64,000 nt of DNA, taken from assembly GCA_050330855.1 (NCBI GenBank), contig JBHJNL010000070.1, positions 7,709 through 71,708 on the forward strand, written 5' to 3'. Made by a program: the position numbers and the translations under genes. The notes below the pieces were generated by a model. The model was not told the DNA's origin, ran no database searches, and was given only the letters and a program-made list of their open reading frames with translations. The stretch is from RCC1774 sp050330855 (lineage in GTDB: Bacteria; Cyanobacteriota; Cyanobacteriia; Thermosynechococcales; Thermosynechococcaceae). Of the stretch, positions 17,651 to 26,880 are shown piece by piece (the first letter of the stretch is position 1; each line of letters starts with the position of its first letter).

Positions 17651-18166
17651 TCACGACTCTTCTGAGACAGAGGCATCGGTCTCTTCTACTGGAGCATTGG
17701 CGTGAGGGGCTTGGCCGTTGGCAGAGGCCTCTACGGAGCCGTGTTTAGATTCTTGTGATCCAGCATCATGACCATTGCGTTGTCGAGCCGAGCCTGTAGA
17801 TTTCGGCGTGGCGAGACTTTTCCAGGCGGCCTTTGCACCTGCAAGCAAACTGCGAGAGGTGATTTCAGCTTCGCGGACCTGTTGCTTGGCCCCTTGTAGA
17901 TTGTGGTCTACTTGCTTAACGACCCGTCCCGCACTTTCAAAGCTCTCTGAGAGGTTATCGGTGAGATCACGGGCCTCTAGCCCCGTTAAGCGCAGAGCTT
18001 CTAGGGTGGGCGGCAAATCCCGCGATAGGGTGTCAAATAACTTCTCGGCGCTACGAGCGGCCCGTGCAAGCTCTTGAAAGGCCGGGATGGCAACAACCAA
18101 AACGACGGCGAGACAAATCGCCACCAGCAAAATAGAAAGCCCTAGCCAGAAAATGGGTGTGGTCAC
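17651..18166 (-). CDS. DUF948-like membrane-anchored helical protein
   Basis: A 171-residue protein with one N-terminal membrane segment (about 7-29). A long amphipathic helix region (about 30-115) of the DUF948/YoxC-like type follows (FDTLSRDLPPTLEALRLTG, ARDLTDNLSESF), and then a Ser/Glu/Ala-rich disordered tail. Such proteins are small envelope components of unknown role. It is the last of three consecutive small membrane or envelope genes (with 18197 and 18562) and is likely co-transcribed with them. Confidence 0.65.
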   Translation of the reverse strand: MTTPIFWLGLSILLVAICLAVVLVVAIPAFQELARAARSAEKLFDTLSRDLPPTLEALRLTGLEARDLTDNLSESFESAGRVVKQVDHNLQGAKQQVREAEITSRSLLAGAKAAWKSLATPKSTGSARQRNGHDAGSQESKHGSVEASANGQAPHANAPVEETDASVSEES

Positions 18167-18196
18167 GGGCGCAGTGGCAGAGCGTCAACCATTACC

Positions 18197-18523
18197 TCAC
18201 CCATTGCGCGACTGGTCTTCGGTGGTTTGATGGAGCTGCTGGCGCTGGGCCTGAGTGGCATCGACGCCGGCTTCGATGGCTTCTCCGAGCCGTTCGAGGG
18301 TTTCGTCCCAGCGCTTGATGGCAGAGGTCGATAAACGACCGGCATGAAGCTGCAGGTTCGCAGACAGATCTTCAGCAAGTTCTGGCAGCGCATCTACGGT
18401 TTTTTTCATGAGGTCGCGATTCTCACGACCTGATTTGGGGGCGAGTAGCAGGCTGGTAACGGTGCCGACGGCGGTGCCGACGAGGAGGCCACCGAAAAAC
18501 ATTCCTGAACGTTGGTTTGACAT
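18197..18523 (-). CDS. YtxH domain-containing protein
   Basis: A 108-residue protein with the YtxH signature: a Gly-rich membrane segment followed by LLLAPKSGRENRDLMKK (about 25-41), then a helical acidic/Gln-rich tail. YtxH proteins (once called gas-vesicle-like) are envelope-stress-associated in other bacteria, but their role is unknown. Lies between two other small membrane protein genes on the same strand. Confidence 0.8.
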   Translation of the reverse strand: MSNQRSGMFFGGLLVGTAVGTVTSLLLAPKSGRENRDLMKKTVDALPELAEDLSANLQLHAGRLSTSAIKRWDETLERLGEAIEAGVDATQAQRQQLHQTTEDQSRNG

Positions 18524-18561
18524 CTTATTGCTCTGAAGTCTCTATCGCGAAGGTGAGTAAT

Positions 18562-18855
18562 TTAGCGTGACCGCCATCGTTGGTGCTGCCAAGCGATCAC
18601 TCGAATCGCCTGCCGTGCTCGACGGAGTTGGGGTTCTATGGTGCGGATGCGATCGCAAACTTCTTCTACATGCTGATACCGCTCGGCAATATGCTGAGGT
18701 GCGCCATACAGCAGAGGATGGGCCGTCTGCTCGACGTCAATGAGGGTGTCAGCAACTCGACCGAGCGATCGCTTTAGTCGCCACACCTGCCAAGCGACCC
18801 AAAGACAGAGAGCCGCTAACATCAGATTAATCGTAAGCACAATAGTCAGCATCAT
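18562..18855 (-). CDS. Small membrane-anchored hypothetical protein (97 aa)
   Basis: I do not recognise the family. One N-terminal membrane helix (about 3-26, LTIVLTINLMLAALCLWVAW) precedes a basic helical cytoplasmic domain that contains RTIEPQLRRARQAIRVIAW. It is first in the three-gene run with the YtxH protein and the DUF948-like protein; the shared architecture (one anchor plus helical domain) suggests a common envelope task. Confidence 0.6.
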   Translation of the reverse strand: MMLTIVLTINLMLAALCLWVAWQVWRLKRSLGRVADTLIDVEQTAHPLLYGAPQHIAERYQHVEEVCDRIRTIEPQLRRARQAIRVIAWQHQRWRSR

Positions 18856-18923
18856 TTTTATGAGTAAAATTCGTTGATTCGCTTCGTTAACAACAGAACC
18901 AACGGTATGATCGAGGTGAGGTG

Positions 18924-19502
18924 ATGATCGCCGCGTTTTCAGTTTATGCTGAAGGCCAGCATAGACCTAGCGCCCCCGGAGAAAACAGCGCTGGAGTTTA
19001 CAAAAGTTCATTCTTACCGTTCCAACCGGATACAGACAATTATATGCAGACCTACGATTTGGACGTCGCCACCGTGGACCTCAACAGCGCAGACAATCAC
19101 TACACCGATGTTATTGAGACCGTTATCTCTAGCCTCGATCAAAGCCACAGCAGCTTAGTCAACCGCACCCAATCGGGACACCTCTGGAAATTTCAGTACG
19201 GCAGTGTTGACGTTCTGATTCAACTGACCGGTTCCACTGAAGAAGATACGTTTACTGCTTGGTCTCCGGTGCTGACCTTGCCGGTGCAGAATGAAGCCGG
19301 TCTTATGCGAAAGCTAATGGAACTCAACTGGATGGGAACCTTTGAAGCCCGCTTCGGCATTTTTAAGGACAGCGTGGTGGTGGTCACCAGTCGCTCTGTG
19401 GCGGACCTATCGCCGGGGGAGATTTCTCATTTGATCACCATCGTTGCCACCATTGCCGACGACTACGATGATGAGCTGCAGGCGGCATTCCCCTCAGCCT
19501 AA
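18924..19502 (+). CDS. YbjN domain-containing protein
   Basis: A 192-residue protein whose C-terminal 150 residues match the YbjN/secretion-chaperone-like fold: alternating strands and helices (HLWKFQYGSVDVLIQLTG, FTAWSPVLTLP, MELNWMGTFEARFGIFKDSV). The ATG at 18924 has a good Shine-Dalgarno (GAGGTGAGG), giving a 41-residue low-complexity N-terminal extension; the ATG at 19044 fits the domain start but has no such site. The next gene begins immediately after its stop (TAAATG), so translation is probably coupled. Confidence 0.75.
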   Translation: MIAAFSVYAEGQHRPSAPGENSAGVYKSSFLPFQPDTDNYMQTYDLDVATVDLNSADNHYTDVIETVISSLDQSHSSLVNRTQSGHLWKFQYGSVDVLIQLTGSTEEDTFTAWSPVLTLPVQNEAGLMRKLMELNWMGTFEARFGIFKDSVVVVTSRSVADLSPGEISHLITIVATIADDYDDELQAAFPSA

Positions 19503-20270
19503 ATGTCTCTGCCCGTCTGGCGGCTGATTCCGCCCCTTGACGCACCGGGCCATCAGCAGATGGCATTAGATCACTGGCTCTTTCAGCAATGTGCCCAGGG
19601 TGTCCATCCTGCGGTGCTGCGGTTTTATACCTGGTCACCCCCTGCCATCTCTTTAGGCAAAAATCAGCAGCGCTGGCCTCAGCATTGGCAACAGCTCACC
19701 TGGAGTGGGCGGTTGGTGGATCTAGTTCGACGACCGTCGGGGGGTCGAGCCGTTTTACATCAGGGCGACTTGACCTATATGGTCATCGCCAATGATCAAT
19801 CAGGGCATCGACGGCAGGCCTATCGCAGGTTGTGTGAGTTTTTGATTCAGGGCTGGCAGTCCCTTGGCATTGCGCTTCACTATGGGGGCGCGGGACGAGG
19901 CTATATCCACCAGCCCCACTGCTTTGCGACGGCCACAGATGCTGATTTAGTCACAGCCGATGGCACCAAATTGATTGGCAGCGCCCAGGCATGGCATGGC
20001 GCAACGGTTCTTCAGCATGGCTCAATGCGTCTGCAGCCTGATATGGATCTTTATACTCATGTCTTCGGTATTCAGCCTGCGGTCCAGAAAGAGACCCTAG
20101 CCACCCTCAAAACAATCACCCATGAGAAACTGATCGAAGCACTCATGCAGGCTGCAAAAAAGTGCTTCAACATCCAGCTCCAGGTGCAATCACTTTCTGA
20201 TGTGGAGTGGCAGCAGGTTGAGGCCCACGCCACCCAGTATTCTGCGAAGGGGTCAGACTCAGTTGTCTAG
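19503..20270 (+). CDS. Lipoate-protein ligase A family protein
   Basis: A 255-residue member of the BPL/LplA/LipB superfamily, which attaches or transfers lipoyl or octanoyl groups to E2 and GcvH proteins. Key segments: RRPSGGRAVLHQGDLTYMV (76-94) and the lysine loop TADGTKLIGSAQ (151-162). It lacks the C-terminal accessory domain of E. coli LplA. Lipoyl synthase (lipA) lies 5 kb away, which fits a shared pathway. It starts directly after the YbjN gene stop and overlaps the convergent GH57 gene by 4 bp. Confidence 0.85.
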   Translation: MSLPVWRLIPPLDAPGHQQMALDHWLFQQCAQGVHPAVLRFYTWSPPAISLGKNQQRWPQHWQQLTWSGRLVDLVRRPSGGRAVLHQGDLTYMVIANDQSGHRRQAYRRLCEFLIQGWQSLGIALHYGGAGRGYIHQPHCFATATDADLVTADGTKLIGSAQAWHGATVLQHGSMRLQPDMDLYTHVFGIQPAVQKETLATLKTITHEKLIEALMQAAKKCFNIQLQVQSLSDVEWQQVEAHATQYSAKGSDSVV

Positions 20271-22978
20271 GATTCGATTAGCAGGGTGAACCAAGGATCC
20301 ACTGAAACTGCTAGTTTCTGGCCTAGCTTCAAGAACTGACGAAGCTGCTGCTTGGGAATGAGCGGCTCCCAATGCCCTGTCTTTCGAGGGATGTCTCTAT
20401 CAATGCCAATATGCTGCTGGCATTGGGGAATGAGCTGAGTTTGAAAATGTTGGAAATAGAGTTCTTGAGCGGGATCAAGAGATAGGTTTAAGCCCAGCTT
20501 TGGCCCTAAGTCTAAGAGTTGATCTAGATGCTGGAGCTTCGCCGGTAACGGCTCTAGATCCTCATCATTGAGAAGCTGCCACAGAAGTCGCAAAATCAAA
20601 TCTTCAATTGATTTCTGGGTGTCGTCCAGACTTAAGGTGCACCCCAAATGTTTGGCTTCAGATGAGATCGCAACCAAATCGATAAAATATCGTGCCCCTA
20701 AATCCGCCTCTTCGATAGTGCCGCTTAGCTCTTGCTCTAATCCCCGCAGTGCCTGGGTCGCTCGATGCGTAAGAGCCACCTGGGCCGCCATCAACAGGGG
20801 CTGGGGCACCGGCAAATTATCCTGCTGAAACGACATCAAGACTCCATAGTTATCTCGATAAACTTGGGTATAGAGCTGGTCGAGGCGATTCAGGGTGGTT
20901 TGGGTGAGCAGCCCCATCATCCGTTGGCGCTCATCGGGGAAGAGATCTTGTAGGCCGTAATTGCAAGACCCAAAGGCTTTATCAAGGGCTAGAACAACCT
21001 GAGCAATGTTAGCCTGATGCAGGCTGTCAAATAGCTGTCGCTTTATATCGGTATAGTGCTGGCGACCTGAGAAAGTCTGCACGCCGCAGTGAAAATCCCA
21101 GCCCCCCAAGTGCAAGACACCGAAAATCAAGGTCTCCGACTCGTGGGTGACTTCAGAGGTGATACAGAGCTGCCCCATCGCCAAGGTTAGGGTACCAATG
21201 TGCTGCAGTTGGTAATCGAGTTTCTGAACCTGGTAGCAATACAGCCGCTCTTGGTCAGGATAGGCATTAAACAGAGAATTCATGGCGTAGTGAGCCGCCA
21301 CCTGGGACAAGCTCACCTGAGACGGTTTTACCAACTGCTCATAGACCCCTGCCCCATTTTGGAAGGCCGTCACATTGCTAGGGGCTAACGCTAGCCGTTG
21401 GATAAAGTCTGGCTCTAGATTAACGCCGGTGACGTCTGCCGCTAGTGCGATCGCACGGGCCGCATACCTCAAGATCTGCACACCTTCAGGCCGGGACAGC
21501 TCCGCAAAAAACCAGCCACAGCTTGTATACATCAGCAGAGCATGGCGCTGCATTTCGAGCAGTCGCAGCGCATCGACTTTCTCGCCAGGGGTAAGAGGAT
21601 GATGTTGATGGCGCTGCAAAAATTCTGTCGGATGGTCGCTTGCTGATCCCTGATTCCATAGGGTCGAAGGGGTGGACGGATCTAGAACCTGAACATATTG
21701 ATCGCGGGCCTGCCAGGGATCGCCTAGGAGCGTCGCGCCCACCTCTGTATAAATTTCACGGAGCCGGTCACGGAGCCAATCGAGTGATTCGCGGAGGGGG
21801 CGTCGCCACTGCTGATGCCAGAGACTGCCTTCGCCACCACAGCCACAGTCATCTTGCCAACGACCGACACCGTGAGAGCAGCTCCAGGCCGTGACGGGCT
21901 TCAGCTCCACTTCCCAGGTGGGAGGGTGCAAGCTGAGATAATGGGCATAGTTCGTGACCGTCCAGCCCCGCTCAGGGAAGGTGGTGGTTAACGCATAGGC
22001 CAGCGTTTTTTCGGTATCAGCTTTGTGGTGGCCGAAGGTTTCGCCATCGGTGGCCACCGAAATCAGTTGGGCTTCGCGGTGGTTGCGACGCACAGCTTGA
22101 CCTAACCGTCCTGCTAGATTGTGGGAGCTACTGAGAACATCATCAAAGCCAATATCGGCTGAGATGGGGCCGTCATAGAAAAAGATATCGATGTAGTCCC
22201 GGCTGCCGTGGGGTAAAAAACAGCGATAGGGACGAACGGGATCAATTTGTCCACCGCCGACTTCATTCCATGGGGCTTTGACTGCTTTGTCAGCATCAGA
22301 GTCAAGCGGGCGGCATCGCTGGGCTTGGGACGGGGCTAAGACAATGAAGCGAATGCCTTCGGCAATTAGCACCTCTAGGGTGGCATAGTCTACGGCCGCC
22401 TCAGCCAGCCACATGCCTTCGGGGTCACGACCAAATCGAGACTGAAAATCGGCTTTACCCCAGCGGACTTGGGTGACCTGATCGCGGTGGTTCGCGAGGG
22501 GTAGAATGATGTGGTTGTAGACCTGTGCGATCGCATTTCCATGGCCGTTGAGGCGCTCACAGCTCTTGCGATCTGCTTCTAAAATACGCTGGTAGACTTC
22601 GGTGTCGTAATGCTCTAGCCAGCTCATCAGCGTGGGGCCGATATTAAAGCTGAGGTATTCAAAGGTATTGACGATATCAATGACTTCACCCTGATCGCTA
22701 AAGATACGGGCAAAAGCATTGGGGCGGTAGCACTCATGGTGAATACGCTCATTCCAGTTTTTAAAAGGAGCCGCACTGGACTGGCCCTCAATGATCCCCA
22801 GATAGGGGTTCTCCCGTGGCGGCTGATAAAAGTGGCCATGAACGGTGATATAAACGCCCAGATCCTCAGAAGTGGGCAAGATCCGTTCTTCTAGAGGAGA
22901 AGGGAAGGGGTGCGTCGCAGTCATTTCGAGAGTTAGATTCGACGGTTGCGCCTGCTCAGGTTGAGAATGTATCGACAT
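20267..22978 (-). CDS. Glycoside hydrolase family 57 with DUF3536
   Basis: A 903-residue cytosolic enzyme with an N-terminal GH57 catalytic barrel (about 40-330) and a DUF3536 C-terminal half. GH57 members act on alpha-glucans (amylase, branching or 4-alpha-glucanotransferase activities); here a role in glycogen turnover is likely but the reaction is uncertain. Seen: VHGHFYQPPRENPYLG (46-61, first metal/substrate motif), FNIGPTLMSW, GMWLAEAAVDYATLE (188-202, with the candidate nucleophile Glu193) and SVATDGETFGHHK (candidate acid/base Asp). The frame extends 16 codons upstream; MSIHSQ is used as start. Confidence 0.9.
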   Translation of the reverse strand: MSIHSQPEQAQPSNLTLEMTATHPFPSPLEERILPTSEDLGVYITVHGHFYQPPRENPYLGIIEGQSSAAPFKNWNERIHHECYRPNAFARIFSDQGEVIDIVNTFEYLSFNIGPTLMSWLEHYDTEVYQRILEADRKSCERLNGHGNAIAQVYNHIILPLANHRDQVTQVRWGKADFQSRFGRDPEGMWLAEAAVDYATLEVLIAEGIRFIVLAPSQAQRCRPLDSDADKAVKAPWNEVGGGQIDPVRPYRCFLPHGSRDYIDIFFYDGPISADIGFDDVLSSSHNLAGRLGQAVRRNHREAQLISVATDGETFGHHKADTEKTLAYALTTTFPERGWTVTNYAHYLSLHPPTWEVELKPVTAWSCSHGVGRWQDDCGCGGEGSLWHQQWRRPLRESLDWLRDRLREIYTEVGATLLGDPWQARDQYVQVLDPSTPSTLWNQGSASDHPTEFLQRHQHHPLTPGEKVDALRLLEMQRHALLMYTSCGWFFAELSRPEGVQILRYAARAIALAADVTGVNLEPDFIQRLALAPSNVTAFQNGAGVYEQLVKPSQVSLSQVAAHYAMNSLFNAYPDQERLYCYQVQKLDYQLQHIGTLTLAMGQLCITSEVTHESETLIFGVLHLGGWDFHCGVQTFSGRQHYTDIKRQLFDSLHQANIAQVVLALDKAFGSCNYGLQDLFPDERQRMMGLLTQTTLNRLDQLYTQVYRDNYGVLMSFQQDNLPVPQPLLMAAQVALTHRATQALRGLEQELSGTIEEADLGARYFIDLVAISSEAKHLGCTLSLDDTQKSIEDLILRLLWQLLNDEDLEPLPAKLQHLDQLLDLGPKLGLNLSLDPAQELYFQHFQTQLIPQCQQHIGIDRDIPRKTGHWEPLIPKQQLRQFLKLGQKLAVSVDPWFTLLIES

Positions 22979-23317
22979 AGATAAGTTCACCAAGTTAGAA
23001 CACTGCAAGGCAGAGAAAATTCTCAACCATCAGGAAAACTTTGTTTTAAAATCTCAAAAAGCAAAAGGACGAAGACTGCGCTTGGGGGTCTGGATGAAGA
23101 GAGAGGCAGATCGTGAAGGTCTGAATATCAATCGGGACAATACGAGTTCGATATGGAGTTGGAGTCCAGATACCGCCATAACCTAATCGATCCCCACTAG
23201 AAAGTGTTGATCCCAAGTCAGAATTTAAGATTTTCAAAAGAAACAGTAGGCCGGATGGACAGGGTTCTAGGTTATGCCAAAGGGTGTAGAGTATGGGGTG
23301 TTGAGATAGCGAACGTT
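22979..23317. other. Intergenic region between divergent GH57 and HIT genes
   Basis: About 340 bp upstream of both genes. The HIT frame extends into it (to 23204) but the residues there look non-coding. No RNA gene or hairpin stands out; it presumably holds the two promoters. Confidence 0.4.
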
Positions 23318-23665
23318 ATGAGCCAGTCGGACACCTTATTTAGCAAGATTATTCGCCGAGAGATTCCTGCTGACATTGTCTATGAAGATGATCTTGCCCT
23401 TGCTTTTCGAGATATTAGCCCCCAGGCACCGACTCATATCTTGGTGATCCCGAAGCAACCGATTCCACGGGTATCTGAGGCTGAAGCGACGGATCAAGCC
23501 TTGCTTGGACATTTATTGTTGACCGTGAAGACCATCGCTGAGCAGGAAGGGCTGGGTAACGGCTACCGAGTCGTTATCAATAATGGTCGTGATGGCGGTC
23601 AAACGGTTGATCATCTTCATCTCCATATTTTGGGGGGGCGATCGCTCCGCTGGCCTCCTGGTTAG
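23318..23665 (+). CDS. HIT family (HinT-like) nucleotide-binding protein
   Basis: A 115-residue histidine-triad hydrolase of the HinT branch (purine nucleoside phosphoramidase). It starts MSQSDTLFSKIIRREIPADI and has YEDDLALAFRDISPQAPTH, then VINNGRDGGQ and the triad HLHLHILGG near residues 99-107. The ATG at 23318 gives the usual size (about 113); the 38 codons available upstream do not resemble the family. Monocistronic. Confidence 0.94.
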   Translation: MSQSDTLFSKIIRREIPADIVYEDDLALAFRDISPQAPTHILVIPKQPIPRVSEAEATDQALLGHLLLTVKTIAEQEGLGNGYRVVINNGRDGGQTVDHLHLHILGGRSLRWPPG

Positions 23666-23888
23666 TGGCCTCTTCTGGGATGCTGCCTAATGTTAGAAGC
23701 CCAGGTCTATTCTGTTGTCCGGAGGAGGGCTGATTCGCGTCAGTGTATGACATAGAAAAATTGTCTACAGTGAGAAATATCTACCTTGGCAGAGATGAAC
23801 TCCAGCGATTTGGAGACTCTGGCTGAATCAAAAACAGGCTCCAAGAGCGTCAAGGTCGATCACACTGAACGCAGCACAAAAGGGTGTC

Positions 23889-25253
23889 GTGATGCCTCAA
23901 AATCTTGAACAGCAGTTCCGCGTGGCAAGTCAACAGCTCAGGCAGCGCCAACGGAAGCAACAAATGCTGAAGGGTGGGGTGATTAGCTTTGTTGCGGCTA
24001 TTTTGATTGGAGTCATCGTTTTTCTGCGTCAAAGTGATGCGATCCTGCAGCTCGGTGTTGTCTCGATCAGCACGATAAACCTCGCAAATCTATTCAGCTT
24101 TCTAATCCTTCTAGGGCTGATTTTTCTAGCGGTACGAACTTCCAGCACCCCCATACTGTCTTTGAAGGGCCGCTTTAGACCTCAATATCTAGTGGGCTTT
24201 TTTCTATTGGGGATAGCGCTAGTGTTTCAATGGGAACCGCGAATGATCACCAATCCCATCAACGGCACCATTACCCAGTTTCTCCATCAGCCGCAGCCCC
24301 CAGCGGTGAGTTCACCATGGCCGTGGCCTGCGACCGTGCATCCGAGTATTGCGACGATACCGGCCCAGATTGAGAGCAGCATCGACTCGGTGGCGAAGTA
24401 CATTATCAAGCAGGAACCAGACCCAACATTACGCTTAAAAGCTGCCCATGACTACGTTCTCAAGCGATTAACCTACGACAAAGCAGTTCTCACTACGGGC
24501 ATTCGACCGCCGCAGGATGCCCAAACGGTTTTTCGGACCGGGAATGCCGTCTGCGAGGGCTATGCCAAGCTATTTCAGGCGCTCGGTAAGGCCATGGGGG
24601 CAGAGGTGGTTTATGTGCGTGGAGATGTGCGCCGCGATTTTGCCCCCACTGATATTATTCCGACCCAGCTTAGGCTGAAAGACCTTGACTATAACTGGAC
24701 TTACCATGCCTGGAATGCGGTTAAGGTCAAGGGTAACTGGCAGTTGGTTGATACAACTTGGGACGATAGCGATCGCAACAATGATTACCAAGCAGACTAT
24801 CTGATGCTGCCCCCTGAAGCGATGATTAGCAGCCATTTCCCTGATCTTTCGAGTTGGCAACTCTTAGATCAGCCCATTAGTCAGCGCAACTTTGAAGGCA
24901 GCCCGATTCTCTCTCCTCAGTTTTTTGCAGAGCAGCTTACCCTGGTTTCACCCACACAGTACCAAACCAAAACGCAGCAAGCCGCGTCGATCCAGATTCA
25001 GCAGCCGTCTGACTATGCCAACGCCATCGTGGCTGACTTTGAGAAGGTGAAACAAAAAGAATCTTCTTTTTGGGATGTCTTGCCTACCAAGAAGTCTTCA
25101 TCCTCTGATATCAGTCCCTGTCAAAGCGAAGTCAAAGGTCAAGACACGACGCTATCATGTTCATTTCCTGCCCCTGGCACCTATCAGGTTTTTATGTTCA
25201 GCCAAGGCCAGCAAAGCCAGCCGCTAGGGCAACTGAAATTTGAGGTTTCTTAA
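23889..25253 (+). CDS. Membrane-anchored transglutaminase-like protein
   Basis: A 454-residue protein with three predicted membrane segments (about 37-57, 67-88, 97-115) and then a transglutaminase-like cysteine protease fold facing the periplasm. The catalytic triad is visible as NAVCEGYAKLFQ (Cys near 222), YHAWNAV (His near 275) and LVDTTWDDS (Asp near 289). The C-terminal 140 residues carry no known motif. Family members (bacterial transglutaminase core) act as proteases or amidases on peptides or peptidoglycan; the substrate is unknown. Convergent with lipA. Confidence 0.85.
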   Translation: MMPQNLEQQFRVASQQLRQRQRKQQMLKGGVISFVAAILIGVIVFLRQSDAILQLGVVSISTINLANLFSFLILLGLIFLAVRTSSTPILSLKGRFRPQYLVGFFLLGIALVFQWEPRMITNPINGTITQFLHQPQPPAVSSPWPWPATVHPSIATIPAQIESSIDSVAKYIIKQEPDPTLRLKAAHDYVLKRLTYDKAVLTTGIRPPQDAQTVFRTGNAVCEGYAKLFQALGKAMGAEVVYVRGDVRRDFAPTDIIPTQLRLKDLDYNWTYHAWNAVKVKGNWQLVDTTWDDSDRNNDYQADYLMLPPEAMISSHFPDLSSWQLLDQPISQRNFEGSPILSPQFFAEQLTLVSPTQYQTKTQQAASIQIQQPSDYANAIVADFEKVKQKESSFWDVLPTKKSSSSDISPCQSEVKGQDTTLSCSFPAPGTYQVFMFSQGQQSQPLGQLKFEVS

Positions 25254-25289
25254 GCAACCATTTTTAGAGGTGTCTGGTTACGTTAAGAC

Positions 25290-26177
25290 TTACAGCGCTG
25301 CAGACCGAGATCGCGGATATTTTTCCATCAATGCTCTCACCTGCTCGGCATGGTAAGAACTGCGCGTCAGCGGTGAAGCCACAATCTGCAAAAAGCCCAT
25401 CTCCTGTCCGGCCGTTTCCCAAGCCGCAAACTGATCCGGGTGAATAAAGGCATCAACGCCTAAGTGCTTAGCGGTGGGCTGCAGGTACTGACCAATGGTG
25501 AGAATATCGCAGTCAACGTCGCGCAGATCGCTCATCACGGCACGGACTTCTTCATCCGTTTCGCTCAGACCCACCATAATTCCAGATTTTGTATAGACCC
25601 AAGGGGCTAGCTCACGAGATTTTTGAAGCAGTTCGAGCGATCGCAAATAATCTCCTTGAGGGCGAGTGCGTTTATACAGCCGGGGCACCGTCTCAGTATT
25701 GTGGTTGAGCACCTCTGGCCCTGCAGCCAAAATCGTTGCCAATGCCTCCCAGTTGCCGCACAAGTCTGGAATCAGCACCTCAATGGTGGTGCCAGGGGAT
25801 ATTTTACGAATTTGTTCAATACACCGCACAAACTGTGAGGCTCCGCCATCGGGCAAATCATCACGATTCACCGCAGTTACCACCACATGATTGAGCTGCA
25901 TCCGGCGCACGGCTTCGGCGAGGCGATCGGGTTCGGTGGGGTCGAGCGCCTGGGGCTTCTTCTCAAAGTCAATATCGCAGTAGGGGCAGGCGCGGGTGCA
26001 GGCTGGTCCCATGATTAAGAACGTAGCCGTACCATGATGGAAGCATTCGCCAATATTGGGGCAAGAGGCTTCTTCGCAAACGGTATTTAGCTCTAGGTCG
26101 CGCAGAATCTCTTTAACACTACCCACGCGCTCCCATTGGGGGGCTTTAACTCTTAACCAGTCTGGCTTAACAACCAC
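25290..26177 (-). CDS. lipA: Lipoyl synthase
   Basis: A 295-residue radical-SAM enzyme inserting two sulfurs into octanoyl-lysine on carrier proteins. The auxiliary cluster ligands are Cys34, Cys39 and Cys45 (CEEASCPNIGEC), the radical-SAM ligands Cys60, Cys64 and Cys67 (CTRACPYCD), and the terminal RSSYHAE serine motif is present. Cyanobacteria often have two lipA genes; only this one is here. It acts in the same pathway as the LplA-like protein at 19503. Confidence 0.97.
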   Translation of the reverse strand: MVVKPDWLRVKAPQWERVGSVKEILRDLELNTVCEEASCPNIGECFHHGTATFLIMGPACTRACPYCDIDFEKKPQALDPTEPDRLAEAVRRMQLNHVVVTAVNRDDLPDGGASQFVRCIEQIRKISPGTTIEVLIPDLCGNWEALATILAAGPEVLNHNTETVPRLYKRTRPQGDYLRSLELLQKSRELAPWVYTKSGIMVGLSETDEEVRAVMSDLRDVDCDILTIGQYLQPTAKHLGVDAFIHPDQFAAWETAGQEMGFLQIVASPLTRSSYHAEQVRALMEKYPRSRSAAL

Positions 26178-26286
26178 AAGCTTTACCGTGCCTCTCTGTC
26201 ATAGGCTTCGATTGTACTGGAATTTCTTGCCTGACAGTTCCCAAAGGCCAACCGATTTCGAGCCTTGTTCAGTGACAAGGTAATGC

Positions 26287-26778
26287 TTACGCTGCTGGCA
26301 AGAACTCACTATGAAGCACCTGCTCTACTGTGTAGGGACACTTCACAGGAAAAGTCTCTAGGGATAATCCTGTTTCGTCTGCTGCCTGTAGCCGTGCCTC
26401 TGCATAGCAATCGAGATACTCCTGCTTTAGATAGTTGTTGAGACTCGGTGAATCTTTGCAGATTCTTGCGATTCGTCGCCGATGCTCTCGAATAGAACCA
26501 CGCCAGCTATTAGACCGCTGCTCTGACTGAAATTCCCATTTGAGTAGGTGGAGCAGAACGATCTCTAGGTTGCTACATAGCGCACGCCGATCTCGTCTGC
26601 CCAAGTCCCCGACCTCTTCAATTAGATTCTCGATATCTAGCTCGTTAAACTTGCCCTGTTTGAGCAGATCCGTCGCTTGCTCTATCCATTCAACGAAGTC
26701 CGTCTCATACAGGTCTGCGTGAGATGTCTGACGGCCTGTTTTAGAGATTGCTGGGGTCGGTATCGGTGTGCTAGTCAT
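26287..26778 (-). CDS. DUF29 family protein
   Basis: A 163-residue, mainly helical soluble protein of the cyanobacteria-rich DUF29 family. Typical segments: LYETDFVEWIEQATDLLKQG (24-43), LDIENLIEEVGDLGRRDRRA, LLHLLKWEFQSE, SWRGSIREHR and YAEARLQAADETGL. Function unknown; members are numerous and strain-variable. Isolated gene. Confidence 0.88.
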   Translation of the reverse strand: MTSTPIPTPAISKTGRQTSHADLYETDFVEWIEQATDLLKQGKFNELDIENLIEEVGDLGRRDRRALCSNLEIVLLHLLKWEFQSEQRSNSWRGSIREHRRRIARICKDSPSLNNYLKQEYLDCYAEARLQAADETGLSLETFPVKCPYTVEQVLHSEFLPAA

Positions 26779-26880
26779 ATCAATCCACCGGAGTGATCGG
26801 TTAATACCAATCTGACATATTCATGAGACGGCTGTGGTGTATCTGTCGCGCTGAATTCTATTTTTTTGAATGGGAACGCT

